Shown piece after piece: positions 29,900 through 40,112 of a stretch of DNA of 64,000 bases (its first letter is position 1; every line of letters begins with the position of its first letter). Below the pieces are notes generated by a model. That model saw only the letters and a program-made list of their open reading frames with translations, ran no database searches and was not told the DNA's origin. The stretch is from Aquabacter sp. L1I39 (GTDB lineage Bacteria > Pseudomonadota > Alphaproteobacteria > Rhizobiales > Xanthobacteraceae). The DNA lies in NCBI RefSeq assembly GCF_017742835.1, contig NZ_CP072392.1, positions 3,867,695-3,931,694 of the forward strand. Reading direction: 5' to 3'. The position numbers and the translations under genes are program-made.

Positions 29900-30730
29900 T
29901 CAGGCGCTCTTTTCGATCGGCTTGCCGCTGGAGGCCCATTCGGTCCAGGAGCCGTCATAAAGTGCCTGCGGGCGCTTGCCGACGCTCTCCAGCGCGATCC
30001 ACAGGATCGCCGCCGACACGCCCGAGCCGCACGAGGTGATGACCGGGCGGGAAAGGTCGACGCCCGCCGCCTCCAATTCCTGGCGCACCACATCCGGCGG
30101 CACGAGCTTGCCGTCCTGTACCAGGTTCGAGGAGGGCAGGTTCAAGCTCCCGGGGATGTGGCCCGAAGGCAGGTTCGGCCGGGGCTCGGGGGCCTCACCG
30201 GTGAAGCGGCCGGCGGCGCGGGCATCGAGGATTTGGGTCGGCGTGCCGATGGCCTTCTCGATATGGGCAATGTCGGCCACCACGGAGCGGTCGAGGCGGG
30301 AGGTGAAGACCGCCGGCTTGCGGGTTGCGGCGCCCTGATCCAGCGGGCGGTCCTCGGCGATCCACTTGGTGAGGCCGCCTTCCAGGATCTTCACATCCTG
30401 CGCGCCGAAGGCCCGGAAGGTCCACCACACGCGCGGCGCCGAGAACAGGCCCACGGTGTCATACACGACGATCCGCACGCCATCGCCGATGCCGAGCGCG
30501 CCGACAGCGGTCGCGAAGTCGCGCGGCTCCGGCAGCATGTGGGGCAGATCGGTGCTGTGGTCGGAGATGCCATCCAGGTCGAAGAAGACGGCGCCGGGAA
30601 TGTGACGCTCCAGGAACTCGGCCTTGCCGTCGCGCTGCGCATTGGGCAGGTACCAGGATGCATCGACGATGACGAGATCGGGGGCGTTCAGATTGTCCGC
30701 GAGCCATTCGGTGGTGACGAAGATCGACAT
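29900..30730 (-). CDS. sseA: 3-mercaptopyruvate sulfurtransferase
   Basis: Transfers sulfur from 3-mercaptopyruvate to thiols or cyanide. The 276-residue product has two rhodanese domains. The active-site loop S-C234-G-S-G-V-S of the second domain carries the catalytic Cys and is of the mercaptopyruvate-type C-G-S/T-G-V rather than thiosulfate-type. ATG 30730 fits family N-termini (M-S-I-F-V-T-T-E-W-L); the frame opens 5 codons earlier. cysK lies 36 nt upstream on the same strand, so the two may form a cysteine-metabolism operon. Confidence 0.94.
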   Translation of the reverse strand: MSIFVTTEWLADNLNAPDLVIVDASWYLPNAQRDGKAEFLERHIPGAVFFDLDGISDHSTDLPHMLPEPRDFATAVGALGIGDGVRIVVYDTVGLFSAPRVWWTFRAFGAQDVKILEGGLTKWIAEDRPLDQGAATRKPAVFTSRLDRSVVADIAHIEKAIGTPTQILDARAAGRFTGEAPEPRPNLPSGHIPGSLNLPSSNLVQDGKLVPPDVVRQELEAAGVDLSRPVITSCGSGVSAAILWIALESVGKRPQALYDGSWTEWASSGKPIEKSA

Positions 30731-30766
30731 GCTGGGCCTTCTCAATCGGGCGTTTGGACGCGTCCT

Positions 30767-31798
30767 TCAGACGAGGACGTTGGGAACCTTGGCCTTGCGC
30801 TCCAGCCATCCGGGAACCGGCAGGGACTTGGACCGCAGGAAGTCCGGGTTGAACAGCTTCGATTGATAGCGCGTGCCGTAGTCACAGAGAATGGTGACGA
30901 TGGTATGCCCCGGCCCCAGTTCCCGCGCGAGGCGGATGGCTCCGGCCACGTTGATGCCCGACGACCCACCCAGGCACAGACCCTCGTGTTCCAGGAGGTC
31001 GAACACGATGGGGACCGCCTCCTCGTCGGGGATCTGGTAGGCGAAATCCAAGGGCGCGCCTTCGAGGTTGGCGGTGATGCGGCCCTGGCCGATTCCTTCC
31101 GTGATGGAGGAACCCTCCGACTTCAACTGGCCCGTCGTATAATAGGAATAAAGCGCGGCTCCCATGGGGTCGGCGAGGGCGATCTTAACGTCCTTGCTGC
31201 GCGCCTTGAGCGCCATGCCGATGCCGGCAAAGGTCCCGCCCGTGCCGACCGCGCAGACAAAGCCGTCCACCTTGCCGCTGGTCTGCTCCCAGATTTCCGG
31301 GCCGGTCGTCGCGATATGGGCCTGCCGGTTGGCCACATTGTCGAACTGGTTGGCCCAGATGGCGCCGTGGGGCTCGGTCTTGGCCAGCGCTTCAGCCAGA
31401 CGGCCAGAGACCTTCACGTAATTGTTGGGGTTGGAATAGGGGACGGCCGGCACCTCCACCAGCGTGGCGCCGGCGAGCTTCAGCATGTCCTTCTTTTCCT
31501 GGGACTGGGTCTCGGGGATGACGATGACCGTCTTGAAGCCGAAGGGCGCCGCCACCAGGGCAAGGCCGATGCCCGTATTGCCGGCGGTTCCTTCCACGAT
31601 GACGCCGCCGGGCTCCAGCGTGCCCTTGGCGATGGCGTCGCGGATGATGCCCAACGCCGCGCGGTCCTTCACCGATTGGCCGGGATTGAGGAATTCCGCC
31701 TTGCCGAGGATCTCGCACCCGGTCTCCTCGGAGGCGCGCTTGAGGCGGATCAGGGGGGTGTTGCCGATGGAGTCCACCAGCCCGTTGCGAATCGTCAT
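30767..31798 (-). CDS. cysK: Cysteine synthase A-type PLP enzyme
   Basis: Makes cysteine from O-acetylserine and sulfide. The PLP lysine is K44 in N-P-G-Q-S-V-K-D-R. The substrate loop G-T-A-G-N-T-G-I-G-L and the phosphate-cup block V-G-T-G-G-T-F-A-G-I-G follow. At 343 residues it is longer than E. coli CysK and resembles the alphaproteobacterial cysteine synthase A group. The related cystathionine-beta-synthase-like enzymes share these motifs, so the substrate is inferred. It is upstream of sseA on the same strand. Confidence 0.92.
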   Translation of the reverse strand: MTIRNGLVDSIGNTPLIRLKRASEETGCEILGKAEFLNPGQSVKDRAALGIIRDAIAKGTLEPGGVIVEGTAGNTGIGLALVAAPFGFKTVIVIPETQSQEKKDMLKLAGATLVEVPAVPYSNPNNYVKVSGRLAEALAKTEPHGAIWANQFDNVANRQAHIATTGPEIWEQTSGKVDGFVCAVGTGGTFAGIGMALKARSKDVKIALADPMGAALYSYYTTGQLKSEGSSITEGIGQGRITANLEGAPLDFAYQIPDEEAVPIVFDLLEHEGLCLGGSSGINVAGAIRLARELGPGHTIVTILCDYGTRYQSKLFNPDFLRSKSLPVPGWLERKAKVPNVLV

Positions 31799-31968
31799 GG
31801 CACCAACCTCTCGCGCGACGGACGCACCGCCAGTGCCGCGCCGACCTGCGGTGTCGCGGTGGGCAAGTGCCGTTCCTGCTCATTACCCGTCCGGAGCGCG
31901 TGAAGAAAGATGTAATCCTCCGCGCTTGCCGGGATGTCGATCATTAAGGACGTAACGTCGCTGTGATT

Positions 31969-33417
31969 TCACGCCGCTCCGCGCTTCACCTGCTCGAATG
32001 CGGCCAAGGCCCGGTCGCGGGCAGCGGCATGATCCACCAGGGGGCGGGGATAGGTGCCGCCCAGCTTCACCCCGGCCCGCTCCAGGGTGGTGCGATCCGC
32101 CATCCAAGGCTTGTGGATGAGCGTTGCCGGCATCCGGGAAAGCTCGGGCACATAGGTGCGCACATAGGTGCCGTCGGGGTCGAACTTCTCGCCCTGGAGC
32201 ACCGGGTTGAAGATCCGGAAATAGGGCGCGGCATCGACGCCCGAACCCGCCACCCATTGCCAGCTGGCGGGATTGTTGGCGGGGCAGGCATCCACCAGCG
32301 TGTCCCAGAACCAGTCTTCGCCGTGCCGCCAGTCGATGAGCAGGTGCTTGGACAGGAAGGAGGCCACCACCATGCGCACCCGATTATGCATCCAGCCCGT
32401 CTGCCAGAGCTGGCGCATGCCGGCGTCCACGATGGGATAGCCGGTCAGCCCCTTTTGCCAGGCGGAAAGGTCCGAGGGGGCATCGCGCCAGGGAAAGTCG
32501 TCGAAGGCGCTCTGGAGGTTGCGGCGGGCCATGTCCGGCTCGGCGGCGAGCAAATGATGGGCGAATTCGCGCCAATAGAGTTCCGATTCGAACTTGGCGG
32601 CATCCCGCTCAGACACCGCCCCCACCTCCGCCGCGTGGCGCGCCACTGCACGGACCTGGCGGGGCGAGATTTCCCCGAAGCGCAGAGCTGGCGAGAGGCG
32701 GGAGACATGCTCCGCCGAGGGCACGTCGCGGCCTTCCGCATAGCCTTTCAGCCCGTTTGAGACGAAGGCGTCCAAGCGCACTTGCGCCGCCGCCTCCCCG
32801 CAGGTCCAGGTGGCGCGCAGTCCGGCGGTCCAGTCGGGCGATGTGGGCTCCAGGCCCCAGGTGTCGAGGGAATCGCCCTTGATCTCGCCGGACCATCCGG
32901 TGAGGGGCTCGGGAACGGGCAGGGGCGCCCGCAGCCGCCGCTCCTTCAAGGCGGCCCGCTGAAAGGAAGAGAAGGTGCGCGGCAAGGTCCCGGCCTGGGT
33001 GGACACCGTCCCCGGCGGATGCAGCAAGTGCCCGTTGAAGACCTTCACCTCGGCCCCAAGGGATCGAACCGCCTCGGCAACTTGGGTGTCGATGGCGTGC
33101 TCGGCCGCGCCGGGACGGGCATTGAAGGTCAGCGCCTCGGCTTTCAGCTCCGCCATCACCGCCGGCACCACTTCGCCCGCCCGCCCTCGGCGCAGCACCA
33201 GGGGAACCCCGCGGGCGGAAAGGTCCGCCGCCAGCGCCCGCAGCGATTGGGCGAGCCACCAGCGGGCGGCACCGCCCAGCGGTCGAAGGCCGGCGCTTTC
33301 CTCGTCCAGCACGAACAGCCCCACCACCGGCCGCCCCGCGCGGGCGGCCTCGGCCAAGGCGGGGTTGTCGGAGAGACGGAGATCCGTGCGGAACCAGTGC
33401 AAAGCGGGAGACGTCAT
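31969..33417 (-). CDS. phrB: Deoxyribodipyrimidine photolyase
   Basis: Light-driven repair of UV-induced pyrimidine dimers, using FAD. The N-terminal antenna domain begins L-H-W-F-R-T-D-L-R-L-S-D-N. The FAD-binding C-terminal domain contains G-E-I-S-P-R-Q-V, W-R-E-F-A-H-H-L, W-Q-K-G-L-T-G-Y-P-I-V-D-A-G-M-R-Q-L and the end block S-W-Q-W-V-A-G-S-G. These are diagnostic of class I CPD photolyases. Length is 482 residues. It is a single-gene unit, divergent from glsA. Confidence 0.96.
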   Translation of the reverse strand: MTSPALHWFRTDLRLSDNPALAEAARAGRPVVGLFVLDEESAGLRPLGGAARWWLAQSLRALAADLSARGVPLVLRRGRAGEVVPAVMAELKAEALTFNARPGAAEHAIDTQVAEAVRSLGAEVKVFNGHLLHPPGTVSTQAGTLPRTFSSFQRAALKERRLRAPLPVPEPLTGWSGEIKGDSLDTWGLEPTSPDWTAGLRATWTCGEAAAQVRLDAFVSNGLKGYAEGRDVPSAEHVSRLSPALRFGEISPRQVRAVARHAAEVGAVSERDAAKFESELYWREFAHHLLAAEPDMARRNLQSAFDDFPWRDAPSDLSAWQKGLTGYPIVDAGMRQLWQTGWMHNRVRMVVASFLSKHLLIDWRHGEDWFWDTLVDACPANNPASWQWVAGSGVDAAPYFRIFNPVLQGEKFDPDGTYVRTYVPELSRMPATLIHKPWMADRTTLERAGVKLGGTYPRPLVDHAAARDRALAAFEQVKRGAA

Positions 33418-33570
33418 GACACCTCGCGGGCCGGGACCGGCGGGGGCGCAGTCGCGGTGGGCGATTAACGCATATGCAAGGCGGGCGGATCAGTGCTGCG
33501 CCAATAGGCTCGTGCGGGGCTTTAATCCGGCTATGATCCAGGTGTCAGCCAAAACTTCCCGAGGACCGCT

Positions 33571-34500
33571 TTGCCCGACATCGGAACCGTCGTCCAAGAC
33601 ATCGCCGCCCGCATGTCGCTCCGCAAGGAGCGCGGCAAGGTGGCGAGCTATATTCCCGAGCTGGCCAAGGTCTCACCCGACCAGTTCGGCATCGCGGTGG
33701 TGACGGCGGAAGGCGAGATGCATGTGGGCGGGGATGCCGACACCCATTTCTCCATTCAGTCCATCTCCAAGGTCTTCACCCTGACCTTGGCGCTGGGCAA
33801 GGTGGGCGATGCGCTCTGGAACAAGGTGGGGCGGGAGCCGTCGGGCCATCCGTTCAACTCCATCGTCCAGCTGGAATATGAGAAGGGCAAGCCCCGCAAT
33901 CCCTTCATCAATGCCGGTGCCATTGCGGTCACCGACGTGCTGCTGGCCGGCCACCAGCCGCGCGAGGTGTTGGGCGAGATCCTTCGCTTCATCCGCTTCG
34001 TGTCCGAGGACGACAGCATCGCCATGGACCAGCATGTGGCGCGCTCGGAGAAGCAGACCGGATTCCTCAACACCGCGCTCGCCAATTACATGCGGGCCTT
34101 CGGGGTGCTGGAAAACCCGGTGGACCATGCGCTGGGCGTTTATTTCCATCATTGCTCCATCGCTATGTCCTGCCGACAGATGGCCATGGCGGGACGCTAT
34201 CTCGCCTTTTCCGGCCGCCTGCCGGGCTCGGGCATCCGCGTCATTTCCGCCGAGCGGGCGCGGCGTATCAATGCGCTGATGCTGACCTGCGGCCATTATG
34301 ACGGCTCGGGCGACTTCGCCTTCCGCGTCGGCTTGCCCGGCAAGAGCGGGGTGGGGGGCGGCATTCTGCTGGTGGCGCCCAACAAGGCGTCCATCTGTGT
34401 GTGGTCGCCGGGCCTCGACCCGCAGGGCAATTCGGTGCTGGGCACCCAGGCGCTGGAAGAATTGGCCAAGGCCATGCGCTGGTCCGTGTTCGGCGAGTAA
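33571..34500 (+). CDS. glsA: Glutaminase
   Basis: Hydrolyses glutamine to glutamate and ammonia. The 309-residue protein has the beta-lactamase-like serine motif S64-I-S-K67 in [10 protein letters not shown]. Further family blocks include N-P-F-I-N-A-G-A-I and the C-terminal K-S-G-V-G-G-G-I-L. The start codon is TTG (33571), giving M-P-D-I-G-T, which fits the family length; no better ATG is available nearby. Confidence 0.95.
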   Translation: MPDIGTVVQDIAARMSLRKERGKVASYIPELAKVSPDQFGIAVVTAEGEMHVGGDADTHFSIQSISKVFTLTLALGKVGDALWNKVGREPSGHPFNSIVQLEYEKGKPRNPFINAGAIAVTDVLLAGHQPREVLGEILRFIRFVSEDDSIAMDQHVARSEKQTGFLNTALANYMRAFGVLENPVDHALGVYFHHCSIAMSCRQMAMAGRYLAFSGRLPGSGIRVISAERARRINALMLTCGHYDGSGDFAFRVGLPGKSGVGGGILLVAPNKASICVWSPGLDPQGNSVLGTQALEELAKAMRWSVFGE

Positions 34501-34599
34501 GCCGCCGCTTTCCCCCACGCCCCAACTTGTCTAGTTTGCCGCAGGCTCGCGACGCGCCTTCGCGCGTTGGTCTTCGTGCATCGTTCGGAGTTCGAGGTC

Positions 34600-36012
34600 T
34601 TGCTTTACGTCTCCACCCGCGGCGAGGCGCCGCCTTTGTCATTCGCCGACGCCCTGCTCGCCGGGCTTGCGCGCGATGGTGGACTTTATGTGCCGCAGGA
34701 CTGGCCGACGCTGAAACCGGACGAGATCGCGGCGCTGGCCGGCAAGTCCTATGCGGACGTGGCGCGCCGGGTCATCACTCCGTTCGTGGATGGGGCCATT
34801 CCCTCCGCCGCGCTCGATGTGATGATCACCGACGCCTACCGCACCTTCCGCCACACCGCCACAACGCCTCTGGTCCAGATCGCGCCCAACCGCTTCATCC
34901 TGGAGCTGTTCCACGGCCCGACCTTGGCGTTCAAGGACGTGGCCATGCAATTGCTGGCGCGCATGATGGACCATGTGCTCGCCCAGCGGGGCGGACGGGC
35001 CACCATTGTGGGCGCCACCTCGGGCGACACCGGCAGCGCCGCCATCGAGGCGTTCCGGCATTCGGACGCGGTCGACGTCTTCATCCTCTATCCGCACAAG
35101 CGCGTGTCCGAGGTGCAGCGGCGCCAGATGACCACGGTGGGCGGGGCCAATGTGCATGCCATCGCGGTGGAAGGCACGTTCGACGATTGCCAGGCCCATG
35201 TGAAGGCCATGTTCAACCACCACGCCTTCCGCGACCGGATGGCGCTGGCGGGGGTCAATTCCATCAACTGGGCCCGCATCGTCGCCCAGGTGGTCTATTA
35301 TTTCTATGCCGCCTCGGCGCTGGGCGCCCCCCATCGGGATGTCTCCTTCGTGGTGCCCACCGGCAATTTCGGCGACATCCTCGCCGGCTGGGTGGCCAAG
35401 CGCATGGGCCTGCCGGTGCGCGATCTGACCATCGCCACCAATGTGAACGACATCCTCGCCCGCACCCTGGAAACCGGGCGCTATGAGGTGAAGGGGGTGC
35501 AGCCCTCCACCTCGCCGTCCATGGACATCCAGGTCTCGTCCAATTTCGAGCGGCTGATCTTCGAGGCGGTGGACCGGGACGCGGCCAGCGTGCGCACGCT
35601 GATGGCCCAGCTCAGCCAGTCCGGCAGCTTCACCCTGCCGCGCCCGGCGCTGGAGGCCATCGCCGCCGACTTCTCTGCCGACCGAGCCGATGAGCCGGAG
35701 ACGGCAGCCACCATCCGCAAGGTCTATCAGGACACCGGCTACGTTCTCGATCCGCACACGGCGGTCGCCATGGCGGTGGCGGGCAAGGTGGAGCATGCGG
35801 CGCGCGTGCCGCAGGTGGTGCTCTCCACTGCCCATCCGGCCAAGTTCCCGGACGCGGTGGAAGCCGCCACCGGCAAGCGCCCGGCTTTGCCGCCCCATAT
35901 GGCGGACCTGATGACGCGCAAGGAGCGCACCACCGTGCTGCCCAACGACATCGGCGCCATCGAAGCCTTCATCACCACCCATGCCCGCATCTCGGCGGGG
36001 GCGCACGCATGA
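34600..36012 (+). CDS. thrC: Threonine synthase
   Basis: PLP enzyme converting O-phosphohomoserine to threonine. The PLP lysine is K112 in H-G-P-T-L-A-F-K-D-V, with the phosphate loop S-G-D-T-G-S-A further on. I chose TTG 34600 because the family N-terminus is M-x-Y-V-S-T-R-G, which starts exactly there (M-L-Y-V-S-T-R-G), with GGAG 9 nt upstream. The frame is open back to a GTG at 34567, which would add 11 unfamiliar residues. Length is 470 residues. It overlaps the next gene by 4 bp. Confidence 0.95.
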   Translation: MLYVSTRGEAPPLSFADALLAGLARDGGLYVPQDWPTLKPDEIAALAGKSYADVARRVITPFVDGAIPSAALDVMITDAYRTFRHTATTPLVQIAPNRFILELFHGPTLAFKDVAMQLLARMMDHVLAQRGGRATIVGATSGDTGSAAIEAFRHSDAVDVFILYPHKRVSEVQRRQMTTVGGANVHAIAVEGTFDDCQAHVKAMFNHHAFRDRMALAGVNSINWARIVAQVVYYFYAASALGAPHRDVSFVVPTGNFGDILAGWVAKRMGLPVRDLTIATNVNDILARTLETGRYEVKGVQPSTSPSMDIQVSSNFERLIFEAVDRDAASVRTLMAQLSQSGSFTLPRPALEAIAADFSADRADEPETAATIRKVYQDTGYVLDPHTAVAMAVAGKVEHAARVPQVVLSTAHPAKFPDAVEAATGKRPALPPHMADLMTRKERTTVLPNDIGAIEAFITTHARISAGAHA

Positions 36013-37271
36013 GCTTGAAGCGCACCACGCTGGAGAACGGCATCACCGTCATTTCCGACGCCATGCCCCATCTGGGCACGGCCTCGCTCGGCATCTGGGT
36101 GGGCGCGGGCGCGCGCGACGAGGAGGAGGGCGAGCACGGAATCTCCCACCTCCTGGAGCACATGGCCTTCAAGGGCACCCGCCGCCGCTCCGCCCGCCGC
36201 ATCGCGGAGGAGATCGAGCAGGTGGGCGGCGACATCAATGCCGCCACCTCGGTGGAGCAGACCTCCTACAATGTGCGGGTGCTGGGCGAGGATGTGGGGC
36301 TCGGCCTCGATATCCTGTCCGACATCCTCACCGAGCCGGCCTTCGCCCCTGACGAACTGGCGCGGGAGAAGAATGTCATCGTCCAAGAGATCGGCGCGGT
36401 CCAGGACACGCCCGACGACCTGGTGTTCGACCTGTTCCAGGAGACTGCCTTTCCGGCCCAGGCGGTGGGTCGTTCCATCCTGGGCACGCCGGATACGGTG
36501 CGCTCGTTCGATCCGCAGGCGCTCGGCGCCTATCTGACGCGTACCTATCGCGGGCCGCGGATGGTTGTCTCGGCCGCCGGCGCGGTGGATCACGACCATC
36601 TGGTGGAAGAGGCGGCGCAGCGGCTGAAGTCCGTTGCGTCCGCCCAGAAGCCGGTCACGCCCGATGCCCGCTATGGCGGCGGCACCTTGCTCACCCCGCG
36701 CGACCTGGAACAGGTGCATGTGGTGCTGGGCCTGGAAGGGCGGACCTACAAGGATCCCGGCTATCACGCCCTGCAGGTGCTCACCAATGTGCTGGGCGGC
36801 GGCATGTCCTCGCGTCTCTTCCAGGAGGTCCGCGAGGAGCGGGGTCTGTGCTATTCCATCTATGCCTTCCACTGGTCCTATGCCGACACCGGCCTGTTCG
36901 GCGTCTATGCGGGCACGGACGTGGGGGACGTGGGCGAACTGACCAGCGTCGTCATCGACCAGATCATCGCCGCCGGCGAGACCGTCACGGAGACGGAGGT
37001 CGCCCGCGCCAAGGCGCAGATGAAGGTGGGGCTGCTCGCCGCGCTGGAAAGCTCCGGTGCGCGGGCCGAGCAGCTGGCCCGCCAGATCCTCGGCTTCGAC
37101 CGGGTCATCCCGCTGGAGGAGATCGTGGCCAAGGTGGAGGCGGTCACGGTCGAGGGCGTTCGCCAGGCGGCGCGCGACCTGGTCGCGGCGGGCCGGCCGA
37201 CCCTCGCGGCGATTGGTCCCGGCGCGGGGCTTGAACCGGCCGCCCGCGTGGTGGAACGTCTGAGAGTGTAG
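36009..37271 (+). CDS. M16 family zinc peptidase
   Basis: A 420-residue protease related to the mitochondrial processing peptidase beta subunit. The inverted zinc motif H47-L-L-E50-H51 is in G-I-S-H-L-L-E-H-M-A-F-K-G-T, and the distal Glu ligand lies in R-E-K-N-V-I-V-Q-E-I. The inactive second half has G-L-C-Y-S-I-Y-A. It starts inside the thrC stop (ATGA overlap), an arrangement conserved in Rhizobiales (thrC-M16-acetyltransferase). The natural substrate in bacteria is not established. Confidence 0.92.
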   Translation: MSLKRTTLENGITVISDAMPHLGTASLGIWVGAGARDEEEGEHGISHLLEHMAFKGTRRRSARRIAEEIEQVGGDINAATSVEQTSYNVRVLGEDVGLGLDILSDILTEPAFAPDELAREKNVIVQEIGAVQDTPDDLVFDLFQETAFPAQAVGRSILGTPDTVRSFDPQALGAYLTRTYRGPRMVVSAAGAVDHDHLVEEAAQRLKSVASAQKPVTPDARYGGGTLLTPRDLEQVHVVLGLEGRTYKDPGYHALQVLTNVLGGGMSSRLFQEVREERGLCYSIYAFHWSYADTGLFGVYAGTDVGDVGELTSVVIDQIIAAGETVTETEVARAKAQMKVGLLAALESSGARAEQLARQILGFDRVIPLEEIVAKVEAVTVEGVRQAARDLVAAGRPTLAAIGPGAGLEPAARVVERLRV

Positions 37272-37378
37272 CCGGCGCGGGATCCTGTGTTCCTGTCGCC
37301 GGAGGGCCGTGCCGGTGGCGTCCTTGCGGACGCGGGCGGCAGGTGCCTTATCCCAAGTCGCTGCCACGAGTCCCGTTC

Positions 37379-38017
37379 ATGTGGTTCCTGAGGACCGTCT
37401 TCGGCAATGAAGTGCTTCCCGTGATCCCCGGTCGCGGGGTCTATCTGCGGGTGCCGCAGATGCAGGACTATCCCGCTTGGCGTGATCTGAGGGAGGAGAG
37501 CCGATCCTTCCTGACCCCTTGGGAGCCCGTCTGGCCGGCGGACGATCTGACCCGCACCGCTTTCCGCCACCGCCTGAGGCGCTATGCCCGGGATATGATG
37601 TCGGACGAGGCCTATCCGCTGTTCATCTTCCACGAGCGGGACCATGTGCTGCTCGGGGGACTGACCCTGTCCAACGTCCGCCGCGGCGTGTGTCAGGCGG
37701 CGAGCCTCGGCTATTGGATGGGGGAGCCCTATGCCGGCAAGGGCTATATGCGCGCCGCGGTGAGCGCGGTGCTGCCGGTGGCCTATGAGGCGCTCCGTCT
37801 GCGGCGGATCGAGGCGGCGTGCATGACCAACAATCTGGCCTCCATCCACCTCTTGGAGCGGCTCGGCTTTGTCCGCGAGGGGTATGCCCGGCAATATCTG
37901 TGCATCAATGGGAACTGGGAGGACCACTTCCTGTTCGCCCGGCTTGCCACCGATCCCCTGCCGGATTTGGCGGGTCCGCCGTCAGGGCGCGCCCGCCAGT
38001 CGCAGCCGGCGCAGTGA
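37379..38017 (+). CDS. GNAT acetyltransferase, RimJ-like
   Basis: A 212-residue GNAT-fold protein. The acetyl-CoA motif region reads S-L-G-Y-W-M-G-E-P-Y-A-G-K-G-Y-M, followed by R-R-I-E-A-A-C-M-T-N-N-L-A-S-I-H-L-L-E-R-L-G-F, as in ribosomal-protein alanine N-acetyltransferases (RimJ/RimL). The target protein is inferred only. ATG 37379 (M-W-F-L-R-T-V-F-G) fits related proteins; a GTG at 37343 would add 12 residues. It follows the M16 gene after about 107 nt. Confidence 0.87.
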   Translation: MWFLRTVFGNEVLPVIPGRGVYLRVPQMQDYPAWRDLREESRSFLTPWEPVWPADDLTRTAFRHRLRRYARDMMSDEAYPLFIFHERDHVLLGGLTLSNVRRGVCQAASLGYWMGEPYAGKGYMRAAVSAVLPVAYEALRLRRIEAACMTNNLASIHLLERLGFVREGYARQYLCINGNWEDHFLFARLATDPLPDLAGPPSGRARQSQPAQ

Positions 38018-38109
38018 GCGCTTGATTCTCCAGTGAAGGGTCACGTGCGAGATTCGTGTTCTGAGTCAGGAACTCTTGATAAGTCGTTGTATAAAAATAT
38101 GAAAATCGG

Positions 38110-38128
38110 CACACCCTCTCTGGGTGTG
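38110..38128. repeat. Hairpin in AT-rich gap between converging genes
   Basis: CACACCC / GGGTGTG is a perfect 7-bp stem with loop TCTCT, lying in a locally AT-rich 175-nt gap between the acetyltransferase and the AsmA gene. No T-tract follows on either strand, so it is only a possible terminator or RNA structure. Confidence 0.5.
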
Positions 38129-38192
38129 ATCTGATCCTAAACCATCGATTCAAAAGGGCGGGGCCTGCGCGAACGCGGCTGAGGGGGCGTCG

Positions 38193-40112
38193 TCAGTTGC
38201 CTGCGGCCTTGGCCGGAACCGGGGGCAAAGCCGAGGGCTTGGCCAATTGCTCGATCACCGAGCGCACCGCAGCCTCGCCATTGCTGCGGTTCCGCACCGC
38301 CTCCAGCAAGGGCTGGGCGGCGCCTGAGCGGCGGATGAGGATCTGCGGATCAAGCACCACGAAGGCACCGCTCCAGGGGCCTTGCACCATGAAGGGCAGG
38401 TCGAAGTCGGGCTTCGGCCGATCCGTCCCTGCCGCGGGCGGGGGCGAGAGAAGGATGGCCTCCCCCTTCAAGTCGATCTCGCGCCGCGCCACCGAGACAT
38501 TGCCGGAGAGCGAAAGACTGACCTGCTTGCCGCGCACGCTTGCCTCTTCGATGGTGGCGGTGCCCCGGTCGAGCTGCACCTTGGCAGCCAAGGTGTCATA
38601 GGCGGTCTTCCCGCCCCTGAGATCGCCACCGCCCGAAAGCGGGCGGCGCTCGATGCGGTTGAGCACCTGCGCCACGTCGATCCCGAGCACGGCCCCGTCG
38701 GTGCCGGTCAGTTCGATATGGCCAGTAAGAGACTGTGCGATATCGAGGATGCTGCTGCCGGAGCCTTCGAGTTGCACCTCCAGGTCGCCCGTCCCGTCCA
38801 GGCGGCGCACGCCCATCAGGTCGTCGAGGGCGGGAAGGAGCGCCACCTTGTTGCCTTCGGCTTCGACACGCACCGTGGCGCCCTGGCCGTCGGGTGCAGG
38901 CCCCACGGAAAGCGAGGCCCGCACATCTCCGCCCCAGGCATGGGCGGTGCCCACCGCGACGGTCAGGCGACCCGAGCGCACCATGGCGCTGGTGGCCACA
39001 CGCTCGAAGGTGCTCTCGTCCGCCGTCACGGACGCCGCCGAGAAGCGCAGGTCGAGGTCGAGGCGGGACAGGCGCTTCAGGTCGAGGGGCGTACGGTCCC
39101 ACACATTGGTCGCGGCGTCGGAGAGCATCATGCGCCCATAGGGCGTCACGTCCAGCCGGTCGGAGGCGAAGGTGCCCTGGATCATGGGCCGTCCCGCGTC
39201 TAGCTTGGCGCTGAGCGCGCCTTCGCTCTGGTTGCCGTCCAGCTTCAGCGTCAGGGCGGTGAAGGCGGCGGCATCCTCGCTCGCCTGTACCTTGCCGGAG
39301 AAGGCGAACTGCTTGAGCCCGCCAGCCGTGGGCGGGTCAAGTCCGATCCAGGTCAGAAGGCCCCGCAAGGACGGGGTCTCGCCGGACACGTCGCCATTGG
39401 CGCCCGGCTTGCGCCCGCCAGAGGCGGTGCCACGGAAGCGCATCCACGATCCGCCGGTCGCCAGTTCGACGCGGGTCTCGGTGGTTTTTCCGGTCAGGAA
39501 ATCCAACACATTGGCGATGGAGATCCGCGCCTCGCACTCCACGTCCCGCCACGTGAACACGGCGGAGAGGGAGGCGCCTGCGCCGCCGGACGTACGCACC
39601 AGGCGCGCATCAATGCCGTTAATGAGTTCGCGTGTGAGGCCATCCCGCGCGCGAAGCACCACCGTGCCCTTCACCAGCCGCAGTTCCGGTGCGTCGCGGG
39701 ACACAACCAGGGCCGCTACCGCCACTGGCGGGGCCGAGGCGGTCGAGGTCACGATCAGCGTCGGCCGCTCCAGGGCGACGTCTGCCACTTCTATCCGGCC
39801 GACCAGAAGGGGCATCAGCTTGAGATTGGCCACGGCGCCTTCGGCATCGAGCGTGCCGCCGCCGGGCAAGGGAAAAACCACCCGGGTGAGATGCACCTGG
39901 GGGAGGGGAAAGAGCTTGAACTCGGCCTCGCCGTCGAGCGACGCCATCTGCCCCGTCGCCTGCATGATGGCGTCGGTCGACAAGCGGCGCAGGTCGCTCT
40001 TGGACACCAGCATGGGCACGAAGGCCATGGCGGCGAGCAGTGCGAGCGCGAGGCCACCGATCGCCATGGCCGAAATGGCCAGGGCACGGCGAGCCGTGTC
40101 TTGGAATGTCAC
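38193..40112 (-). CDS. AsmA family envelope protein
   Basis: A large protein with one N-terminal membrane helix (A-M-A-I-G-G-L-A-L-A-L-L-A-A-M-A-F-V) and a long beta-rich periplasmic part. The C-terminal AsmA block is recognisable in L-T-G-T-D-G-A-V-L-G-I-D-V-A-Q-V-L-N-R-I and K-T-A-Y-D-T-L-A-A-K-V. AsmA-like proteins are linked to phospholipid transport and outer-membrane assembly. GTG 40112, preceded by GGAAGA, places the helix near the N-terminus as is usual and gives 639 residues. The frame opens at ATG 40199, adding 29 residues. The iron permease gene ends 59 nt upstream of that longer start. Confidence 0.85.
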   Translation of the reverse strand: MTFQDTARRALAISAMAIGGLALALLAAMAFVPMLVSKSDLRRLSTDAIMQATGQMASLDGEAEFKLFPLPQVHLTRVVFPLPGGGTLDAEGAVANLKLMPLLVGRIEVADVALERPTLIVTSTASAPPVAVAALVVSRDAPELRLVKGTVVLRARDGLTRELINGIDARLVRTSGGAGASLSAVFTWRDVECEARISIANVLDFLTGKTTETRVELATGGSWMRFRGTASGGRKPGANGDVSGETPSLRGLLTWIGLDPPTAGGLKQFAFSGKVQASEDAAAFTALTLKLDGNQSEGALSAKLDAGRPMIQGTFASDRLDVTPYGRMMLSDAATNVWDRTPLDLKRLSRLDLDLRFSAASVTADESTFERVATSAMVRSGRLTVAVGTAHAWGGDVRASLSVGPAPDGQGATVRVEAEGNKVALLPALDDLMGVRRLDGTGDLEVQLEGSGSSILDIAQSLTGHIELTGTDGAVLGIDVAQVLNRIERRPLSGGGDLRGGKTAYDTLAAKVQLDRGTATIEEASVRGKQVSLSLSGNVSVARREIDLKGEAILLSPPPAAGTDRPKPDFDLPFMVQGPWSGAFVVLDPQILIRRSGAAQPLLEAVRNRSNGEAAVRSVIEQLAKPSALPPVPAKAAGN